Assembly (NCBI GenBank): GCA_964347615.1
Contig: CAYFZO010000013.1
Coordinates: 1 to 58,649, forward strand
Direction: 5' to 3'
DNA: 58,649 nucleotides
DNA from: CAYFZO01 sp964347615
Lineage (GTDB): Bacteria; Pseudomonadota; Gammaproteobacteria; Poriferisulfidales; Oxydemutatoraceae
Every line of letters starts with the position of its first letter. The first letter of the stretch is position 1. Positions 26,074 through 34,332 of the stretch are shown piece by piece. The position numbers were made by a program, and so were the translations under genes. The notes under the pieces are model-generated. The model made no database searches and was not told the origin of the DNA. It saw only the letters and a program-made list of their open reading frames with translations.

Positions 26074-26146
26074 TGGGTCGTGCAGGATTCGAACCTGCGA
26101 CCATCGGATTAAAAGTCCGGTGCTCTACCAACTGAGCTAACGACCC
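26074..26146 (-). tRNA. tRNA-Lys (anticodon UUU)
   Basis: A 73-nt cloverleaf with acceptor GGGUCGU/ACGACCC and discriminator A, D-arm AGCUCAGUUGGUAGAGC, anticodon loop CUUUUAA and T-arm GCAGGUUCGAAUCCUGC. CCA is not encoded. A tRNA-Lys near queC/queE is common in gammaproteobacteria. Confidence 0.96.
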
Positions 26147-26178
26147 ACGTGTCGGCTTCGGACCGCGCTTCTAAGCCG

Positions 26179-27396
26179 TCACACCGCGTCGAGACGGCGC
26201 CATCTGCCGGGCAACAGATGCAAGTCGGCCATGCCGGCAACCAACGCCTTGCCGAAGGTCGCCTCATCTTCATAGACAAGACGGTAATACTCCGTCTTCA
26301 TCGTCACCGCCGCCCCCAACACGATAAAGACGAACGTGATGAACGATCCCAGCGCCAGCGTCGAGGCGCCGGTAATCGCCTGCCCGAAAGTGCAGCCGAG
26401 CGACAGCACCCCGCCGACCCCCATCAGAAGGCCGCCGGCGAGATGACGGGCAAAGTCCGAAAAAGAGGCAAACCACTCGACGCGGAACTTGCGCGCCGCG
26501 ACCGAGTAAAGAAACGAACCGAGTATCACTCCGGCGGAGGCGACCAGAGCGAAGGTCAGGATATTGAACGCGAACCCTTCCTGGATGAAATAGTAGAAAT
26601 GCGCGGTCGGCTTGACGAAAGTCAGCGACTGCGCGCCGGCGTCGTAGGGCCGTTCGTCGAGGAACTCGATCTCCTCGAGCAACGCCTGCCCAAGCGGGCC
26701 GGCGGTAACAAACCAAGCGGCGACCACCGCGACGCCGACGACCAAGCCGCCGAGCACGTTGTCGAATTTGGAACGCAAGTCGTCGGACTTCAGCGCCCAC
26801 GCCAGCAACAAGGCGCCGATGACGATCCCGGCAATCAAGCGCAAATCGGCGCTTTCGAGTCCCGCGACGCCGGCGAACAGGGCCGAGACACTTTGGCTTT
26901 CAACGCCGTAGTCGGCGAAGTTGACCGCCAGCGGCTGCATCCAGCGCAGGAAGAAGTTGTAGCTGAAATCGGTGTAAATCATCGCGTAGGCAGCGACGCC
27001 CATCGTGAGGAACACGACCACCGACTTCGCGTTGCCGCCGCCGATGCGCACCATGGTCTTGTTGCCGCAACCGGAACCCAGCGTCATCCCAATGCCGAAC
27101 AGCAGCCCGCCGAGCACGTAGCGCAACCAGACGAATTGGGGAGTGGTGTAAGGCGGCTTACCGGTCTCGCCGCTGTTGACCAGCGTCATGTCCACCGCGG
27201 CGACGCTGTCGAGCAACGCGACGCCGACGATAGCGACGGCAATCGCCAGCACCCAAGCACGCATGCGCCCGGTGTCGCCGATGTTGACCCAATCGGACAC
27301 CGCGCCCATCGTGCAGAAATGGGTCTTGGCGGCGACCGCGCCCATAATCAGCGCGACCGCCAAGCCCCACAGCAGTACTTGATACGTCAGTTCCAT
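26179..27396 (-). CDS. YeeE/YedE-family thiosulfate transporter (TsuA-like)
   Basis: A 405-residue inner-membrane protein with about nine to eleven hydrophobic segments. The conserved thiol motifs of the family are visible: HFCTMGAVSDW near 27-37, GSGCGNKT near 107-114 and SLGCTFGQAITG in the C-terminal half. Characterised members (TsuA/YeeE) import thiosulfate by passing it between cysteines. The partner YeeD/TsuB is a TusA-like protein; here a TusA-family gene is 8 kb away, not adjacent. Substrate is inferred from the family. Confidence 0.85.
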   Translation of the reverse strand: MELTYQVLLWGLAVALIMGAVAAKTHFCTMGAVSDWVNIGDTGRMRAWVLAIAVAIVGVALLDSVAAVDMTLVNSGETGKPPYTTPQFVWLRYVLGGLLFGIGMTLGSGCGNKTMVRIGGGNAKSVVVFLTMGVAAYAMIYTDFSYNFFLRWMQPLAVNFADYGVESQSVSALFAGVAGLESADLRLIAGIVIGALLLAWALKSDDLRSKFDNVLGGLVVGVAVVAAWFVTAGPLGQALLEEIEFLDERPYDAGAQSLTFVKPTAHFYYFIQEGFAFNILTFALVASAGVILGSFLYSVAARKFRVEWFASFSDFARHLAGGLLMGVGGVLSLGCTFGQAITGASTLALGSFITFVFIVLGAAVTMKTEYYRLVYEDEATFGKALVAGMADLHLLPGRWRRLDAV

Positions 27397-27477
27397 ACTT
27401 TATTCGGATCCGGCAACGCGCGAATCATACGAGCAATTATAGACCGGTTTCCACCGCCGTTGCCCACCCACGCGGCG

Positions 27478-28149
27478 TCACCGGTACGGCGTCGGGTCGG
27501 GCACGCCGGCGGCACGAAAACCTTGCGCGCGAAAGCGGCACGAATCGCAACGCCCGCAGGCGCGGCCTTGCCCGTCGGCGCGGTAGCACGACACCGTCAG
27601 CGCGTAATCCACGCCGAGCGCAACGCCGCGGCGAATGATCTCGGCCTTGCTCAATTCGACCAGCGGCGCGTGGATCCGAACGCCGTCCCCCGAAACGCCG
27701 GCACGGGTTCCCAGGTTCGCCAACCTCTCGAACGCGGCGAGAAACTCGGGGCGGCAATCGGGATAGCCCGGGTAATCCACCGCGTTCGCGCCGATAAAGA
27801 CGTCGGCGGCGCCGAGCGTCTCGGCCCAAGCCAGCGCCAGCGCCAGAAACACCGTATTGCGCGCCGGCACGTAAGTGACCGGGATGCCGCCCTGTCCGTC
27901 GGCATCGGGCACCGCAATCGCGGGGTCGGTCAGCGCGGAGTCGCCGAACAGCTCGCGCGACAAGGAATAGACGCGATGTTCAACCGCGCCGAGTCGTTGC
28001 GCGACCCGCGACGCCGCGTCAAGCTCGGCATCGTGGCGTTGTCCGTAAGCGAAGCTCAAGGCGTGGCAGGCAAAGCCGTCTTCGCGTGCGACCGCAAGCG
28101 TGGTCGCCGAATCAAGCCCGCCCGAGACCAGAACGACGGCACGGTTCAT
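27478..28149 (-). CDS. queC: 7-Cyano-7-deazaguanine synthase
   Basis: A 223-residue ATP-dependent enzyme converting 7-carboxy-7-deazaguanine to preQ0 in queuosine tRNA modification. The PP-loop motif VVLVSGGLDSATTL is at the N-terminus, followed by FAYGQRHDAEL and the zinc-binding cysteines near the C-terminus (SCYRADGQGRACGRCDSC). Start ATG 28149 follows GAGGG at about 11 bases. The first ~45 codons and the upstream spacer are the downstream copy of a 316-bp tandem duplication. This copy keeps the intact PP-loop. Confidence 0.95.
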   Translation of the reverse strand: MNRAVVLVSGGLDSATTLAVAREDGFACHALSFAYGQRHDAELDAASRVAQRLGAVEHRVYSLSRELFGDSALTDPAIAVPDADGQGGIPVTYVPARNTVFLALALAWAETLGAADVFIGANAVDYPGYPDCRPEFLAAFERLANLGTRAGVSGDGVRIHAPLVELSKAEIIRRGVALGVDYALTVSCYRADGQGRACGRCDSCRFRAQGFRAAGVPDPTPYR

Positions 28150-28640
28150 CGCGTCGGAACCCTCATCGCCCCGGCACGTCGCCCCACGGCAGCTTGCGCA
28201 GCTGCGACTGTAATAACAATGGCAATAGCAATGGCACGGGCACAGGCAGGCGGTCAGCAAGTTCGGCGACGTCCCGGCGTTGCCAAGCCGGTGAGAACAG
28301 CACTTCGCAGCGCGTCGCCGCGCCAAGCTCGGTGTCGAGCTCGGCGTCGTGGCGTTGTCCGTAAGCGAAGCTCAAGGCGTGGCAGGCAAAGCCGTCTTCG
28401 TGTGCGACCGCAAGCGTGGTCGCCGAATCAAGCCCGTCCGAGAGCAGAACGACGGCGCGGTTCATCGCGTCGGAACCCTCATCGGCCCGGCACGTCGCCC
28501 CACAACAGCTTGTGCAGCTGCAACTGCAACCGCACGGGCAGGTGGTCGGCGAGGATCCAATCGGCGAGTTCGGCGGCGTCCTGGCGTTGCCAAGCCGGCG
28601 AGAACAGCACCTCGCAGCGCGTCGTCAGCGCGTGCCGCTC
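28018..28640. repeat. 316-bp tandem duplication across the queE/queC junction
   Basis: Copy A is about 28018-28333 and copy B about 28334-28640. Each contains the first ~45 codons of queC, the 13-bp queE-queC spacer and the last ~50 codons of queE. The offset is 316 bp at the queC start (28149/28465) and queE stop (28163/28479). It drops to 307 near the queE end because copy A carries extra bases in an AATGGC-rich microsatellite-like segment (around 28210-28235). Copies are about 85-95% identical by eye. Confidence 0.9.
28163..28465 (-). pseudogene. Chimeric QueC-QueE reading frame created by the duplication
   Basis: A 100-codon open frame. Residues 1-44 copy the QueC N-terminus; residues from about 50 copy the QueE C-terminus (TRCEVLFSPAWQRRD to LPWGDVPGR), joined by DTELGA. 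It keeps the ATG, the GAGGG leader and 13-bp spacing to queE upstream and queC downstream, so it could be translated. The PP-loop reads SDGLDS instead of SGGLDS, and neither parent active site is complete, so it is probably a non-functional remnant. Persistence of an open frame is notable. Confidence 0.75.
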
Positions 28641-29153
28641 GATCTGGCTCTTCGCCCATTCATAATCGCCGCGGTCGCAGATCACAAACTTGACCTGATC
28701 CGCACGGCGCAGGTGTTCGACGTTGGAATAAAGGTTGCGCCCGCATTCACCCGAAGCGGGCGTCTTCAGATCCATCACCCGCTCGACGCGGGGGTCGACC
28801 ACCGAGACGTCGTGCGCGCCGCCGGTCTCGAGCGAGACCGCATATCCCGCGTCGCACAACAAGGTCAGCAGGTCGAGGCAAGGTTTCTGCGCGAGCGGCT
28901 CGCCGCCGGTGACGGTCACGCGGCGGGGAGCGTGCTCGGCGACCTTGCGCAACACCGCGTCCAGAGTCATCCATTGCCCGCCGGTGAACGCGTATTCAGT
29001 GTCGCAATAATCGCAACGCAACGGGCAGCCGGTCAGACGCACGAACACGGTGGGAACGCCGGCGTGCGCCGACTCGCCCTGCAACGAATAAAAGATCTCG
29101 GTGATCTTCAGACGCTCAGCGGCGCCCGGATTCGCGGCGGCGACGTTCCGCAC
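28479..29153 (-). CDS. queE: 7-Carboxy-7-deazaguanine synthase
   Basis: A 224-residue radical-SAM enzyme that converts 6-carboxytetrahydropterin to 7-carboxy-7-deazaguanine. The cluster motif C-x3-C-x2-C (GCPLRCDYCDTEYAF), the substrate motif FYSLQGE and the SAM-binding VTVTGGEPLAQ are all visible. The GTG start is three bases after the cpoB stop. The C-terminal ~50 codons are duplicated downstream. Order cpoB-queE-queC matches other gammaproteobacteria. Confidence 0.94.
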   Translation of the reverse strand: MRNVAAANPGAAERLKITEIFYSLQGESAHAGVPTVFVRLTGCPLRCDYCDTEYAFTGGQWMTLDAVLRKVAEHAPRRVTVTGGEPLAQKPCLDLLTLLCDAGYAVSLETGGAHDVSVVDPRVERVMDLKTPASGECGRNLYSNVEHLRRADQVKFVICDRGDYEWAKSQIERHALTTRCEVLFSPAWQRQDAAELADWILADHLPVRLQLQLHKLLWGDVPGR

Positions 29154-29156
29154 GGG

Positions 29157-30158
29157 TCACCTGCGCGACGCTCTGACGATCGAATCGAGCCGACGCATCG
29201 CCAACTTGCGGACGCGCTCGTTACGCGAGTCAACCAGCTTTTCGAGCAGGCGCTGCGCCGCGGGCAATTCGTCGTGCTTGTAGTGAACGTCAGCGAGTTT
29301 CAGCCGCGCGTCGTCGGCCTTGTCCGCGTCCGGAAAACGCTCGAGGTAGCGTTCGAAATGCCGCGCGGCCTGGTCGTAGCGTTCTTCCGCGTAATACGAA
29401 TCGGCTATCCAATACTGTGCCTTGGCCTCGTAAGCGCCGCCCGGGTAGTCTTCCAGAAACCGTTGCAAAGCCTTGCGCAACTCGTCGTAACGACCGGTAT
29501 CCAGATGTGCCAGCGCGCCGAGGTAAGCCGCGCGTTCCTGCGCGCTCCCGCGCGAGCGCGGCCCAGCCAACGCAAAGCGTCGTCCGTCGCGGGACGGCTC
29601 GCGCGCGGTCGGCGCGGCGGGTGCGGCACGTTCCGGAGGGGCCGGCGCCGAAGCCGCTTGCTCAACCAACTTCCGTGTCGAAGGCGCCGGTTCGGCAAGC
29701 GTCTGCCCGGGCAACGTTTGTGCCGGGGCCGCTTGCTTGGCCCGCCACGGCTCGAGCGGATCCGGTTCCGAGGGTTGCCGTTGCGGATCGCTCGTCTCTT
29801 GCGCTCCCGCGGTCGCGGCCGGAAAAGCAACGCCGTCCCGCCCCGGCTCGCGCCGAATGAAATCTTCGGTGACCGGCGCGAGTTCAGGCACGGACGCCGG
29901 ACGGCGGCGCGCAGACGAATCTTCAAGTTCAACCCCGAGCCGGTCGAGCAAGACCTCGAACCGATGGCGCAGAATCTCGTTCTCGTTCCTGACTGCGCTG
30001 AGTTCGGCACGCAGCTGGCGCACTTCCCTGAGCAGCTCTGAAATCAGGAGGCTCTGATCTTCCTGAGCTGAGACCGGGAACGGCACCGGCGCGGCAAACA
30101 ACGCCGCAAGCAAGACTGCGCCGGTCAAGCGACCGGTCGTGCGGCGGCGAGCTACCAT
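29157..30158 (-). CDS. cpoB: Cell division coordinator CpoB (YbgF)
   Basis: About 333 residues from ATG 30158 (an ATG at 30173 is also in frame). A signal peptide (AVLLAALFAAPVPFPVSAQ), a coiled-coil trimerisation segment (LLREVRQLRAELSAVRNENE), a long Pro/Ala/Arg-rich low-complexity linker and C-terminal TPRs (AYLGALAHLDTGRYDEL onward) match YbgF. The E. coli protein couples Tol-Pal to PBP1B during constriction. The start overlaps the tolB stop, leaving no room for pal, which normally lies between them. Confidence 0.9.
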   Translation of the reverse strand: MVARRRTTGRLTGAVLLAALFAAPVPFPVSAQEDQSLLISELLREVRQLRAELSAVRNENEILRHRFEVLLDRLGVELEDSSARRRPASVPELAPVTEDFIRREPGRDGVAFPAATAGAQETSDPQRQPSEPDPLEPWRAKQAAPAQTLPGQTLAEPAPSTRKLVEQAASAPAPPERAAPAAPTAREPSRDGRRFALAGPRSRGSAQERAAYLGALAHLDTGRYDELRKALQRFLEDYPGGAYEAKAQYWIADSYYAEERYDQAARHFERYLERFPDADKADDARLKLADVHYKHDELPAAQRLLEKLVDSRNERVRKLAMRRLDSIVRASRR

Positions 30159-31492
30159 GTGAACGGGGACCATGCGGCACCGCGCACGTCCGCCGCCGGC
30201 AGAGGAATCAGCCTGCCGAAAACACCGTCGGTGGTCATCAAGCCGAAAGCGCTTTTTCCGTCCCGGTCGGTGATGTAACCGAGCAGTTGCCCGTTGGCGG
30301 TAAAGCGCGCCCCCTCAACGCCAGGGTTGGACACCAGCTCGACCTCGGCGCCGTCCTCGCGCGTGAAATCCTTGATGACGATGACGAAGCCGCGGTCGCG
30401 TTGACTCAGAAAAGCGATCTGGTCGCCGCGCGGCGACACGTTGGCGTCGGAATTGTAACTGCCGTTGAAAGTGATGCGTCGGGGCGCGGCACCTTCCTTG
30501 TCGACGCGGTACAGCTGCGGGCTGCCGCTGCGGTCCGAGGTGAAAATCAAAGTGCCGTCCGGCGCCCAGACCGGCTCGGTGTCGATGAAGACGTTGTCGG
30601 TCACGCGCAGGATGCGTTTGGTTTCGATCCCGATGACGTAAACGTCCGGGTTGCCGCCCGCCGAACTGACGTAAGCGAGGCGTTTGCCGTCGTCCGCCCA
30701 GCTGGGCAGGTTGGCGGGACCGGTGTACTCACCCAAGGTCTCGCGCTCACCGGTCGCAAGCGTCTGCAACACGATCTCCGGCTGGCCGCTTTCGTAGGAC
30801 ACGTAGGCGAGGGTTCTGAGGTCGGGCGACCACGCCGGCGACATCAGCTGATGCGGCGAAGTGTAAATCGCGTGGGCGTTGCGCCCGTCGGCGTCGCTGA
30901 TGTACAGCGTGTTCTTGTGCTTGCGCCAAGTGTAGTGCTCGGCGCCGATGAACGCGATCCGCGTGCTGAAAATGCCGGGAATACCGGTCAGCTCCTCATA
31001 GACCACGTCGCTGACTTGGTGCGCAGCACGGTCCATCCTGGCGCTGCCGGCGACGATGAATTCCTTGATGCGCTTACGCTGCAACGCGTTGTGCAATTCG
31101 ACGTGCACCCGGCCGTCGGGTCCGACCTCGCCGATGACAAACTTCTCGACGCCGTAGGACAGCCACTCGTTATAGTCGACCCGGCCGCCGAGAGGCGGCG
31201 ACTCGATGATCCCGGTGCGGATAATCGAGAACAACCCGCTGTAAGCGAGGTCGTCGGAGACGATGCGGTGATAGCCGCGCTCGGCCCCTTCCGGTTCGCC
31301 GCGAAACGGCGCCACCGCGACCGGCACGCCGCCTTCAACCCCGCGGGTTACTTCGACCCGCAGCTCCGCGTCGCCGACGCGCAGAAAGAGCAACGTGGCT
31401 GCAAGCAGCAAACTACGCGACAAGCCGTACCGCGGGCGACGCCCGCTTTCAGCCGTCGTCGTAGTCTTTCCTGAAAGTAATCTCGACTTCAT
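30152..31492 (-). CDS. tolB: Tol-Pal translocation protein TolB
   Basis: A 446-residue periplasmic protein. A signal peptide near residues 25-43 (SLLLAATLLFLRVGDA) precedes the N-terminal alpha/beta domain and a six-bladed WD40-like propeller with repeats such as SPAWSPDLRTLAYVS, EPVWAPDGTLIFTSDRSG and DANVSPRGDQIAFLS. ATG 31492 overlaps the tolA 3' end by 44 bp; it gives a long basic n-region, so a later TTG start is possible. TolB normally contacts Pal and the TolA C-terminus. Confidence 0.94.
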   Translation of the reverse strand: MKSRLLSGKTTTTAESGRRPRYGLSRSLLLAATLLFLRVGDAELRVEVTRGVEGGVPVAVAPFRGEPEGAERGYHRIVSDDLAYSGLFSIIRTGIIESPPLGGRVDYNEWLSYGVEKFVIGEVGPDGRVHVELHNALQRKRIKEFIVAGSARMDRAAHQVSDVVYEELTGIPGIFSTRIAFIGAEHYTWRKHKNTLYISDADGRNAHAIYTSPHQLMSPAWSPDLRTLAYVSYESGQPEIVLQTLATGERETLGEYTGPANLPSWADDGKRLAYVSSAGGNPDVYVIGIETKRILRVTDNVFIDTEPVWAPDGTLIFTSDRSGSPQLYRVDKEGAAPRRITFNGSYNSDANVSPRGDQIAFLSQRDRGFVIVIKDFTREDGAEVELVSNPGVEGARFTANGQLLGYITDRDGKSAFGLMTTDGVFGRLIPLPAADVRGAAWSPFTW

Positions 31493-32814
31493 GGTCAAAC
31501 ACGTCCCACGACGGAGGGGACGGCAGAGGGTTCGCTTTCCACACCGCGTCCTCAACCGAGCGCATGTAGAGAAGGTCGCCGTCGCAACTGACAACCTGAA
31601 CTTTCTCAATGTTACCATTGCGGTCTTGGCGCAACTTCACCACGCAGTCGCCGCCTTTGACGCTCGCGGGCGGACGCTTCCAACGCTTTTCGACGCTGCT
31701 GCGGATATCGTGGATGTACTTCCGGGTCCAAGCTGAAATCTTCGCCCTGCGGATGCGCTCCTGCTCCTCGGCTTCAGCCTTGCGCCGCGTCTCCTCGGCG
31801 AGACGCCGCTTTTCTTCCTCAACCGCGCGTTGGGCTTCCTGCTTGAGACGTTCCTGTTCCTCCTTGAGCGCACGCGCGGCTTCCTGCTCGAGACGTTCCT
31901 GCTCCTCCTTGAGCGCGCGCGCGGCTTCCTGTTCGAGGCGTGCCTGCTCCTGTTCGATCTTGCGCGCGGCTTCCTGCTCGAGACGCGCCTGCTCCCGTTC
32001 GATCTTGCGCGCGGCTTCCTGCTCGAGGCGTGCCTGCTCCCGTTCGATCTTGCGCGCGGCTTCCTGCTCGAGACGCGCCTGCTCCTGTTCGGTCTTGCGC
32101 GCGGCTTCCTGCTCGAGACGCGCCTGCTCCCGTTCGATCTTGCGCGCNNNNNNNNNNNNNNNNNNNNNNNNNNNNNNNNNNNNNNNNNNNNNNNNNNNNN
32201 NNNNNNNNNNNNNNNNNNNNNNNNNNNNNNNNNNNNNNNNNNNNNNNGGCTTCCTGCTCGAGACGCGCCTGCTCCCGTTCGGTCTTGCGCTGCGTTTCCT
32301 GCGCGAGACGCGCCTGTTCTTCCTTGAGCTTGCGCGCGGCTTCCTGCTTGAGACGTTGCTGTTCGCGTTCGGCCTCGGTCTGCTCGCGCTCAAGCTGTTC
32401 CTTTTCCTCCTCGGCCTTCAGCCGCGCTTGTTCGAGGCGCTGTTTCTCCTGATCGGCTTCCAAACGCGCCTGCTTGAGCTGTTTCTCTTCTTCCTCGGTC
32501 TTCAGCCGCGCTTGTTCGAGACGCTGCTTCTCCTGCTCGGCTTTCAGACGCGCCTGTTCCTGCGCGCGCCGGCGGGCCTCATCCTGCTCACGCTGCTTGC
32601 GTTCCCTGTCGCGCTTGCGCTGCAACAGCTGCTCGACTTCCTGCGGGCTCACCGCCGTCGCTTCGATCACCGGCGGTTGTTGTTCGGGAGCGGGTTGCGG
32701 AGACGGCGGCAACGACGGGACGACGCTGAACGCAGCCAGACCGATCAAGGCGACGTGAATCAGGATCGAAGCGATGAGCGACTGAGCCTGCCATCGACGG
32801 CCGCGTCTATTCAT
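31449..32814 (-). CDS. tolA: Cell envelope integrity protein TolA (interrupted by assembly gap)
   Basis: N-terminal membrane anchor SLIASILIHVALIGLAAFSVV, then a very long Glu/Gln/Arg/Lys helical domain II of 15-residue repeats (ARKIEREQARLEQEA and variants). The C-terminal domain III (KYIHDIRSSVEKRWKRPP and the conserved CVVKLRQDRNGNI region with two Cys) contacts TolB. The two halves are in different frames across the 100-N gap. Removing the N restores both frame and repeat phase. tolR overlaps it by four bases (ATGA). True length unknown because repeat number is unresolved. Confidence 0.92.
31855..32330. repeat. 45-bp tandem repeats in tolA
   Basis: Head-to-tail 45-bp units encode the 15-residue helix repeat A-R-K-I-E-R/Q-E-Q-A-R-L-E-Q-E-A. 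Many units are identical or differ by one or two bases, which explains the gap at 32148-32247. Confidence 0.9.
32148..32247. other. Assembly gap (100 N)
   Basis: Exactly 100 N inside the tolA 45-bp repeats. The left flank ends TTGCGCGC and the right flank begins GGCTTCCTG. Joined directly these form a normal repeat junction, so the missing DNA should be a whole number of 45-bp units. Confidence 0.99.
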
Positions 32815-33248
32815 TGCTGCACCGCGTCCTCCGGCGGTTCGGTAATCAACCCGATGCTCTCCGCGCCGGCGGTCTGCAACATCACCATCGCGGAGACGAC
32901 GTTGCCGTACGACGCGCCCCGGTCGCCGCGCACGTAGGCAACCCCTTCCTGGTCGGGCAACAGCACGTAGAGCTCACGCAAAAGAACGTCGGGCGGCAAC
33001 GGCTGGTTCGCCGACTCTCCCTTGTTCAGCATGATCTGTCCGCCGCGGTTGACGGTGACGACCAGGGGGTCGGGCGCCTCGACGTCCTCGAGCGGACGCG
33101 CCTGCGCCTGCGGCAGATCTATTTTGACGCCCTGCTGAATCAGCGGCACCGTCACCATGAAAATCACCAGCAGCACCAGCATCACGTCTATGTAAGGCAC
33201 GATGTTGATCTCGGCCATCAGCTTGCGGTTACGACGTGAAATCGCCAC
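32811..33248 (-). CDS. tolR: Biopolymer transporter TolR
   Basis: A 145-residue protein: a short cytoplasmic N-terminus with MAEINIVPYIDVMLVLLVIFMVT, containing the single membrane helix and the proton-path Asp (IDVMLVLL), then a periplasmic domain that binds peptidoglycan when energised. The GTG start lies between tolQ (7 bp gap) and tolA (ATGA overlap). All family features present. Confidence 0.95.
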   Translation of the reverse strand: MAISRRNRKLMAEINIVPYIDVMLVLLVIFMVTVPLIQQGVKIDLPQAQARPLEDVEAPDPLVVTVNRGGQIMLNKGESANQPLPPDVLLRELYVLLPDQEGVAYVRGDRGASYGNVVSAMVMLQTAGAESIGLITEPPEDAVQQ

Positions 33249-33255
33249 GCCCGCC

Positions 33256-33948
33256 TCACTGCGCGGCCGGCGCGGCGCGCACCGACGCCTGCTTGCTGAG
33301 GATGGTCGTGAACTCCTCCAGGAAGTTGTCGTAGCGCGAAATCAGGCGTTCGACGCGGTCGCGGAAACGGTTGTAGGCGATGACCGCGGGAATCGCCGCG
33401 AACAATCCCATCGCGGTCGCGATCAAGGCCTCGGCGATGCCGGGCGCAACCAGCGACAAGGTCGCGTACTGCACGCCGCGCAACGCGAGAAACGCGTCCA
33501 TGATTCCCCACACCGTGCCGAACAAACCGACGTAAGGCGCGGTCGAACCGACCGTCGCCAGAAAGTTGAGCCGGCTTTCCATCTCGTCTATCTCGCGCGA
33601 CAACGCGACTTTCATCGCTTTGACCGAAGTCGAGGAAATCATCTCCATCGAAACCGCGCGGTCCCGGTGCAAACGCATGTACTCCTTGAAACCCTCGGAA
33701 AAGATCGCCGCCATGCCGGATACGTTGCCTTCCTCTTCGAGGTCGTTGCGCAACTGCGACAAATCGGGGCCGGACCAGAAACGCGCCTCGAAGTCGTCGG
33801 CGGTGCTTTTCATCTCTTTCAGCTCGCGCCATTTGCTGAAAATGAAAGACCAGCTGATGACCGAGGCGAGCACCAGCATCACCATCACCAGCTGCACCAC
33901 GAGAGTGGCGTCAACGATCAAACTCAAAAAATCGAGATCAGCCTGCAT
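33256..33948 (-). CDS. tolQ: Tol-Pal proton channel subunit TolQ
   Basis: A 230-residue inner-membrane protein with three hydrophobic segments (about 12-35, 130-155 and 170-190). The conserved APYVGLFGTVWGIM and GIAEALIATAMGLFAAIPAV helices form the channel with TolR. ATG 33948 has GGGGA seven bases upstream and is preferred over a TTG one codon earlier. ybgC, the usual upstream partner, is absent; a small MITE-like element lies there. Confidence 0.95.
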   Translation of the reverse strand: MQADLDFLSLIVDATLVVQLVMVMLVLASVISWSFIFSKWRELKEMKSTADDFEARFWSGPDLSQLRNDLEEEGNVSGMAAIFSEGFKEYMRLHRDRAVSMEMISSTSVKAMKVALSREIDEMESRLNFLATVGSTAPYVGLFGTVWGIMDAFLALRGVQYATLSLVAPGIAEALIATAMGLFAAIPAVIAYNRFRDRVERLISRYDNFLEEFTTILSKQASVRAAPAAQ

Positions 33949-34018
33949 CAATTCGTCCCCTACGGCTCGCGGGCGGTTGTCGCCCGAGCAACGTTCTCGT
34001 CGTACAAAAGCACGAGGT

Positions 34019-34247
34019 TATTGTAGGGGGATGACATGCATAAATCCGCAGTGAACTTCGTATCAATTTGACGCTTCAACGCCCGACCAACGTCGCCAGC
34101 TCCACGTCTGGCTGCCTCGTTCCCATTCGCCCTTGCCCTGGTTCGCGGATGCACCCGGTAACGGATTGTGCGATGTGTCTTCACGGCCTTATTTTACTAG
34201 CTGTTGGTCAATCCCTTGCGGATTTATCATCTAATTCCCTATTGTAG
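34019..34247. mobile_element. MITE-like element with 8-bp target duplication
   Basis: The body is 34027-34239 (213 bp). Both ends begin GGG and share the inward core ATAAATCCGCA (34040-34050 and, inverted, 34217-34227). The full ends (24 and 23 bases) match at about 20 positions with one indel. The identical 8-mer TATTGTAG flanks it on both sides (34019-34026 and 34240-34247), as expected for a target-site duplication. No transposase is encoded; the only frame (about 74 codons) is not recognisable. An 8-bp duplication fits several IS families; I cannot assign one. Confidence 0.75.
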
Positions 34248-34270
34248 CGTTCAATGGGATTAAGAGGCAA
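34241..34270 (-). promoter_or_regulatory. Probable original tolQ operon promoter, now upstream of the MITE
   Basis: On the minus strand TTGCCT (34265-34270), 18 bp, TACAAT (34241-34246). The -10 is part of the duplicated target TATTGTAG, so insertion occurred at the -10. The full promoter is kept on the ruvB side. Transcription toward tolQ would run through the element. Confidence 0.5.
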
Positions 34271-34332
34271 AAGACCGAGCAGCTCGGCACACAAAAAACC
34301 GCCGAGACGACGGCGTTCACGGGCAGGCGTGC

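Noticed and set aside
26149..28665. A very long plus-strand open frame (838 codons) opposite yeeE, queC and queE
   Set aside because: It is the antisense shadow of well-supported genes in GC-rich DNA. Its composition is dominated by Arg/His/Gln and it has no recognised domain.
31819..32393. tolA as two separate genes or a frameshifted pseudogene
   Set aside because: The frame break coincides with a 100-N placeholder, and removing the N restores frame and repeat phase.
34019..34247. A 74-codon frame inside the MITE-like element as a real gene
   Set aside because: It spans one end of the element and the target duplication and has no matching domain.
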